From Scatophagus argus (taxonomy: Eukaryota; Chordata; Actinopteri; Scatophagidae): DNA of 64,000 nucleotides. The notes under the pieces are model-generated. The model was not told the DNA's origin. It worked only from the letters and a program-made list of their open reading frames with translations, and made no database searches. The position numbers and the translations under genes were made by a program. Every line of letters begins with the position of its first letter. Positions within the stretch are counted from its first letter, which is position 1. Shown here piece after piece: positions 58,753 through 64,000 of the stretch. The stretch lies in assembly GCF_020382885.2 (NCBI RefSeq), contig NC_058506.1:17772318-17836317 (forward strand), written 5' to 3'.

Positions 58753-61700
58753 ACAGTGGGCATGACGAGGGATTTCACTCTCCTCTTTGTAGATAATTAG
58801 AATAACCATAATAACTCCCTGGATGACCTGTGATTGGAGAGAGCCTCATGCTGGACTCAAAATATGAAGAGTGTATATGTTTCAGAGTGCGTGCCTGCAT
58901 GCTGTCTGCTGCCCTCGTGGGTGTGGAAGTTTGAACATACGTGCCTTTCAACATGCACTGAGAGGCTGTCTTGTGCTCCTCTGGGCCTCTGATGGCGGCG
59001 TTGCACCTTTTGCTTTGTTTGTTTGCTATACATGTTTTACTTTTAGATTAGATACATAATTGTTAGCTAATCGGTTATTTTGATCGTTCTTGCTTGGTTC
59101 CAGCTGCACAAATAATAATCCTTTCTGGTTTCCTCTGCGTTCTGTGATTGTAAATTTAATATCTTTGGATTTGTTGCACAAAACAAGACGTTTGAAATTT
59201 GCTGATATCTTCAGATTTGGCACAAAAAATGTTTGTGGTCATAATTCAAGTATTCATATGTTAATTATGACAAAGTTTCATGCAAATGTCTCATTGGATT
59301 ACATTTTATTTCCAAAAGGTCAAAGGTCAACATCACTTCAACATCATAAAGCTCTGCATAAAGACTGGAATTTGAATTTGGTCAGATACTGAATTTGTGT
59401 GTGAAGCATCTGCCTTTTCGGTTTTGTAGCTTCTTTGTTCTAGCAGAATGAGCTTTACTGGCTAAGCCTGTGAACACATGCAACAAATTGGACTCATTGG
59501 CTTTGCTGATATTGAGCTTAAGGTGACTGTTGTTGCACCATGTGACAAGTCCTCTGTAAGTTTGTCACAGGAAATTATTCACTGGAATCACATGTCAGTA
59601 TGTAGTGATAACTTTCATTTTGCCACAAACTGCACTTAATACCTTATATTAAATCCCTTCAAAGCGTATTTTATGAGTCTGGACAGACGTGGATGTAAAC
59701 TGCAGCCTGATGTGGTAATGCTGGTTCACCATTTTCTGCCATTTTATAGTGCAAATGACTGCTGGATTTATGGCTTATTGATCCTGAACTTATTAGCCAG
59801 AGTTGACATTTGTCAGTACTGTGATATTTGTAGTGGTGGGGTGTTATATTTTTGTAAAATCTCTTTCAGGAGGACATTTTCGTGTGTTTCAGTAGTTACA
59901 CTAAATGATCATGTGTATTTTTATATATACACTTATACTTACATGTATATATACTTCTTGTTTCTTCCCAACCAGGCATTTGGCTTCATGTCACGGGTGG
60001 CTCTGCAGGCAGAGAAGATGAACCATCACCCAGAATGGTTCAATGTTTATAATAAGGTAATAACTGTATCTACATTATGTCCCCAATCACAGTTTATAAA
60101 AGTGAGTGAGGAGTCACTCAAAGTGCTGCTTTTGTTTAGTATCCATTACAGAAATGACGGCTTGTCGAATCGAATAATGTTATCACAGCTACGCTGCCAT
60201 ATTTACGACGCTATGGTTGGTTTACAACAAATTACAGACGCATCGGGATCAGTCAACCCTGGATAAAGTCAGATTTTTTCCATGTCAAACAATCCTCGCC
60301 TGTTCTGGAGAGCTTTCCGCTCAAAGCCTGAAACACACTCCGTTAGTCAGAATGGCAGAAAAACGCAGTAGCTTCACCCTGTAATCCCATCGTTTTTCTT
60401 GTGAAAAGCTCTGCAAATATCTCCACCCCGCTGCACCCCCCTCCCCGAAGCCCCCGCAATGCCGACACTCGCGCACACGCTTGCCACTTTCTGTGCCCCA
60501 GAAATAAAGTAGAGGTTGATAGGACAAAGGCAGTCCCTGAAAATCTCTCAGCATTAGGCTGTAGCCACTGAGTTACAGTGTGGTGGACCGGGCCGCTCTG
60601 ACAGGAATGCTGCTCCTAATCCACTCTTTATTAAAGTGGCTGTAGAATGGTACTGCAGGTCTCTGGGCCCCCACAGCACTTTCCACCAGACACTTACACA
60701 CAAATCCCACTCTGTCTGAGGTTCAGCCTCGACAAAGTAGATGATGTATACCGAGCTACTGCTAATATTCTGTTAATATTCCTTCCTGCTCTGTACTGTT
60801 TTCCTGGATCCCAATATTAAGATCCGAGTTTACAAACCCTATTGCTCTGGGTCGGAGCTGCTCTCCAGGGGGTAACCTCGTTGGATGAGTCAAACCTGAA
60901 AGGGTGGAACTGCAAATATCCCCTTAAAATTTAAAATACTCCTAAATCGCAGTTCCTGCCAAATAACAGGACATTATCTGCCACTCTATGGGGGAAATAG
61001 TTTAATATTTGGTATTTGTTTGCAGTCTTTTCTGGAGTCAGGATGTGGCTAACCTATCTTAGTGTAAAGACAGGAAACCTGGGAACAGCTAGATTGGTTG
61101 TGCCCAAAAAAAAATAATTCTAACCAACACCTCTTAAGCTCACTAAACAGAAATGTGAAAACAACAATTTGTGGTTTTAGGGGGAGTTGTGTGCTCGAGC
61201 TGCTTTTTGGCAACACAGCGCCTGACTGCAGCTTCGTGAAGTCTTGTCATTACATTAACGTCACACGGAGACCAAACCAGAACCTGCTCTCGTCGGCTTA
61301 ATCTCGGCAACCAACAGTAACCCGAGAAGCTGCACAGAGAAGTACTCGGTTGATTGATAAACTGTTGTTAGTCAAGAAAAAAAAAACCTCCCAAAACCAA
61401 CTCCCCATGAGAGTTAGCTTTTAATCCAACAGGAAAAATATGAGGCACAGTGCAGTAATGTCAGTTCTGCCTCTGTAGACATGCATGAAAAGCTGCTTAT
61501 TATTTCAGCTTTGCAAAATGACAATTAAACAAATAATTAAAAAAAAAAAACAATATTAAAACACACATACATTGAATCCACTGCTTCAACTCCTTGTCTC
61601 CTATTTATATTTATATAAATGCTGTTCACCTTCTGAGACAAATTAAGATTAAGACAATTAAAGAGACTGTTGACTATTTTGACCAGATATCCTTTTTTTC

Positions 61701-61878
61701 TGCAGTGTTAATGTGTAAGATTTTCTTTTGGTTGACCTGTTATTGCTTTGTGCGTTGTGCAAACTAATATGTGTCCTCACAGGTCCAGATTACATTGACC
61801 ACACACGACTGTGGAGGACTGTCAAAACGGGACATCAAAATGGCCAAGTTTATCGACAAAATTGCTCTATCGATGTAA
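48908..61878 (+). CDS. pcbd2: PCBD2 (DCoH2), pterin-4a-carbinolamine dehydratase / HNF1 dimerisation cofactor
   Basis: PCBD2 dehydrates 4a-hydroxytetrahydrobiopterin and binds the HNF1 dimerisation domain. Four exons, 48908-49021, 50052-50183, 59976-60056 and 61783-61878, give 140 residues. The catalytic core [15 protein letters not shown] is at 95-109 (H99, H100, P101), followed by T116-H117-D118 and a C-terminal helix. Exon 1 encodes an Arg/Ser/Leu-rich stretch without acidic residues ([16 protein letters not shown]), like a mitochondrial presequence, as in the human protein. Two in-frame ATGs begin it, 48908 and 48920; 48908 has a G at -3 and was chosen. A third in-frame Met is the last codon of exon 1 (49019-49021) and matches the internal AMSS Met of human PCBD2, so a shorter cytosolic/nuclear form is plausible. 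Intron 2 is 9.8 kb, far larger than others here. Confidence 0.93.
49022..50051 (+). other. pcbd2 intron 1
   Basis: 1 kb without a recognised gene or repeat, except a (TG)n tract at 50024-50042 directly before the acceptor of exon 2. Confidence 0.6.
50024..50042 (+). repeat. (TG)n microsatellite at the pcbd2 exon 2 acceptor
   Basis: The repeat ends nine bases before the splice AG at 50051. The donor of the same exon (after 50183) also opens into a GT repeat to about 50206. Confidence 0.85.
51201..51250 (-). mobile_element. 3' tail of a LINE/SINE (short 5'-truncated copy)
   Basis: On the minus strand the tail reads ...GGGACTAATAAAGGATTATC followed by TTATCTTATC repeats. It is identical over 38 nt to 24611-24648. 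The tail alone is present, typical of a heavily 5'-truncated insertion. Family not assigned. Confidence 0.55.
55140..55625. promoter_or_regulatory. Candidate conserved noncoding element in pcbd2 intron 2
   Basis: A 480-nt complex, repeat-free block with TAAT homeodomain cores (AGTTAATGAGG, GGTTAATCGG, CACTTAATGAG), flanked by AT-rich filler and with no coding potential seen. Judged by texture only; conservation could not be tested. Confidence 0.3.
55826..55850 (+). repeat. (CAT)n microsatellite
   Basis: About eight CAT units in pcbd2 intron 2. Confidence 0.85.
58150..58660. promoter_or_regulatory. Candidate conserved noncoding element in pcbd2 intron 2
   Basis: A complex, non-repetitive block containing a TTGATCAA-like TCF/LEF-type word (CTTGATAACCAATTTGATCAAG, imperfect inverted), CAATTACTTAAATTG, CCAATT words and TTAATTGAG. 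It lies just before the long CT repeat. By-eye judgement only. Confidence 0.3.
58677..58750 (+). repeat. (CT)n microsatellite, about 74 bp
   Basis: An uninterrupted run of about 37 CT units, the longest simple repeat in the window. It is followed by TTCACAG, which resembles a 3' splice site but leads into no recognised exon. Confidence 0.95.
60057..61782 (+). other. pcbd2 intron 3
   Basis: 1.7 kb without a recognised exon. The part at about 60600-60990 is complex and non-repetitive, with CTGTTAATATTCC and CCAATATTAAG words, and looks like another noncoding-element candidate. The remainder is AT-rich filler. Confidence 0.5.
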
Positions 61879-62005
61879 AGTTTCAGTTGTTTTTTTCCTG
61901 CTTTCAGTCACAAAAAAATACAATCAAATTACAAATCTGTGAAAGATATTTTATTTTGATGCTTGTATTTTGTTTGCAGCATATTTTGTACAAACTTTCT
62001 CTAGC

Positions 62006-62011
62006 AATAAA
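62006..62011 (+). terminator. Candidate poly(A) signal of pcbd2
   Basis: AATAAA 128 nt after the pcbd2 stop, followed by T- and GTCT-rich sequence. Confidence 0.6.
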
Positions 62012-64000
62012 GCTTTCATTTTATAAATCAGCCTTGTCTCTGTAATTTATTTATGACAGCGTAGCCCTGCAGTACCTCTGGAATAAGATAAAATTTGTAA
62101 AGGCTTTGGAGAAAACTTTGCACTGTGCTTTACATTCAGGATTCCATCTCTACAATCAACAGATTCAGGCAGATTTGATTTCATTGTGTGTGTCACTGTG
62201 TGGTTTTCTATTTTTCTCCAGTGTTTATTTTCACACATGGGTTTAGAATGGAGTGTAACTGCTCTGCAGCACTCTGTCCAGAAGATACTTTTTCCCTGTC
62301 TGTCCTCCACCAGACCACATGTTCTCCTGCTGGCCCTGGCTAGTGGAGCAAAGCGAGGAAAGGGTCAAACTCAGTAGGACGGGGGATTTATTTGATTTAC
62401 GGTTTGGTGAGGGATGAGTCACATAGGGCTTCTGTGTTTTCCTGACTGGATCGGCATGAGGAGAAGATCAGCAAAAAGAAAAGAGTGTCATAAACGGCAA
62501 ATCAGTAGGTCTGTGGTCATGCTGCTAACCTGTGCAAAAAGCATCAAAAAGCCTCTTTACTTTGGGCCTGGAGACAGGAAGTTGATGTATGGTGCTCCTC
62601 TTTTTGATACACTGTGAAACAAGGAGCTGAACACACCTCAGATTGATTGTTCCTAAGCAACGAGAAATTATGTGTGGACATCCTGGGTTAAGAAAAGTTC
62701 TGGTAAAGACACTTACTCACTTTTTTGCTGAGACTTAGATGCTGCCAGCCTTCAGGTCTGTATGATACCAGCAGCCAGTTAAGATAATCAGATAAGATAA
62801 TCCTTTATTGAAATTCAAGGTTAGCTTTGCACAAACAAAGGCACTGCAATTAATGCAGAGTGCTTGGCCCCTGCAGGATGGACTGGCCTTCCTGGCTTCT
62901 CATCCTCACTTTGATGACTGCATGTGATAAGAGAACATGTAGACAAAAATGCTGCAATTCACCAATTCATCGTGTGTCAGTGTCAAAATTAGACTCAGCG
63001 GTTATGATCAAACCAAAATATTGACTGGGGTCATAGGCCACACTTCACAGAAGAAGTGATGAATTAAAAATTATATGGACACAGCATGAATAATTAAGTA
63101 TTCCTGCTGCTTTAGATGTGATGGGTCATTTTAAAAAACAAACCGACAAAGCTCTGTGTGTCGCCTACACTTCAGTGTTGCTCCTAAAGTTCTGTTTTCC
63201 CATCACATTTAGGCTTTAACTAACATGGTAACTTGAAGCCGTTGGGATATGGACTGGCTGCATTTACATTAGATTAAATAATTTGTCAAATTTTCTCATT
63301 GTTTCCCCCTTTCCACAGTGAAGGCCATCCAAGCCCACACACGTGTTGGTGAGGCTGAAGCACATGCTGATAGTTAGGTATGTATCGTATGGCGAACGTG
63401 ATTTGGGTGCACTTAACCCCCTGATCATTCATCTGTGTAGTCAAGTTCTGACCAAAATTAGAGGAACTTTTGCATCTGTAGTGTATTAACAAAACACAAC
63501 AGACCCACACGGCTTTTTGTACAGGAAAAGCTATGAGACGTTTTAAGACTTTTTAATGTTACCGACAAAATCGCTTACTTGTGTATGTGCTGCCCTGTGG
63601 ATCTCAGTTGTGGACACACCAGCATGACAGCACCTTCATCTCCAGGAGCTCCTCCTCTGGTGCTTATGGGACGTGTGGAGGAGCCTTGACAGCAGTGGTG
63701 GAAGAAGAAGTAAAAGTAAATGAGCATTAGTAGTTAATATCAACAGTAAAAGTAATTGTTCTGCAGTTTATACATCACGCTTCAGACTGATGCATGAGTG
63801 TGTGTTTTATTGTTGTAGCTGGTAAAGGTGGTGCTAATTGTAGTTACTCTTTAGTTCAAGGGTTCCCAATCTAGGAGCTGGGCCTCCTCCAGGGGGTCTT
63901 GAGATACACCTGAGGCTGATAAGACAGATATGAGGTGATATTGATCATCTGACCTGATTCTGATCTTTAAGAAATGTAACCAGAAAGAAAAACACAGCAG
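62012..64000. other. Intergenic sequence downstream of pcbd2
   Basis: No gene is recognised in the last 2 kb. A GATAAGATAATCCTTTATTG word at 62790-62809 is related to the LINE/SINE tails seen at 24611 and 51213. In mammals CATSPER3 would come next; no exon of it is seen here. Confidence 0.55.
63690..63900. repeat. Teleost interspersed repeat fragment
   Basis: The words CAGTGGTGGAAGAAG, AAGTAAAAGTA and TTATTGTTGTAGCTGG follow each other as in a very common fish repeat of unknown class, then GGGTTCCCAATC as in another. Ends uncertain. Confidence 0.5.

Larger units (their letters stand above)
50184..59975 (+). other. pcbd2 intron 2 (9.8 kb), possible host of conserved noncoding elements
   Basis: No coding exon is recognised. 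The intron alternates AT-rich filler with complex, moderately GC-rich, non-repetitive blocks, for example 51830-52000, 52360-52520, 54240-54470, 55140-55625, 56080-56420 and 58150-58660. Repeats are few: a LINE/SINE tail at 51201-51250, a (CAT)n at 55826-55850, a CA-rich tract at 54476-54507 and a (CT)n at 58677-58750. The repeat-poor, block-like texture is what introns of bystander genes beside developmental regulators look like. This is an inference. Confidence 0.45.

Noticed and set aside
59673-60266. 197-codon open frame on the plus strand
   Set aside because: Only its middle (59976-60056) is coding, as pcbd2 exon 3. The frame stays open through intron sequence on both sides by chance.

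Overview
The window is nuclear DNA of a ray-finned fish, most likely a percomorph teleost. The evidence is intron-containing vertebrate genes with short introns, teleost-type repeats, a Tc1/mariner remnant, tRNA-derived SINEs, and an intronless TRIM gene family of the kind expanded in fish.

Six genes lie head to tail on the plus strand in the order known from human 5q31: sec24a (3' part only, to 8373), camlg (12551-14830), ddx46 (19341-30186), a c5orf24 homologue (32524-33144, with a probable noncoding first exon ending at 31181), txndc15 (44801-48257) and pcbd2 (48908-61878). I rebuilt every exon from splice sites and reading phase. The spliced models stay open to the stop: sec24a 633 residues (partial), camlg 290, ddx46 1060, c5orf24 206, txndc15 347, pcbd2 140. 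The genes are housekeeping in kind (COPII cargo selection, tail-anchored protein insertion, U2 snRNP remodelling, an AT-hook-like nuclear protein, a ciliary/ER thioredoxin-like protein, a pterin dehydratase/HNF1 cofactor). Their order is conserved, but no shared pathway is evident.

The block is interrupted between c5orf24 and txndc15 by two intronless TRIM genes (RING, two B-boxes, coiled coil, PRY-SPRY) on the minus strand, at 38790-40466 and 42371-44044. Their first 411 residues differ at only 9 positions. The next 76 residues, in the SPRY domain, differ at 32. The following 168 nt are identical. This mosaic, together with an intact interferon-response motif upstream of only one copy, is the most interesting signal in the window.

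The spaces between genes hold 3' UTRs, a Tc1/mariner remnant with an internal deletion (about 10338-10865), a SINE with an 8-bp target duplication (38299-38636), a possible solo LTR (about 40873-41290), a tRNA-Arg-like SINE (24503-24656) and microsatellites. The 9.8-kb intron 2 of pcbd2 and its neighbours carry several stretches that look like conserved noncoding elements. In vertebrates this locus lies next to pitx1.
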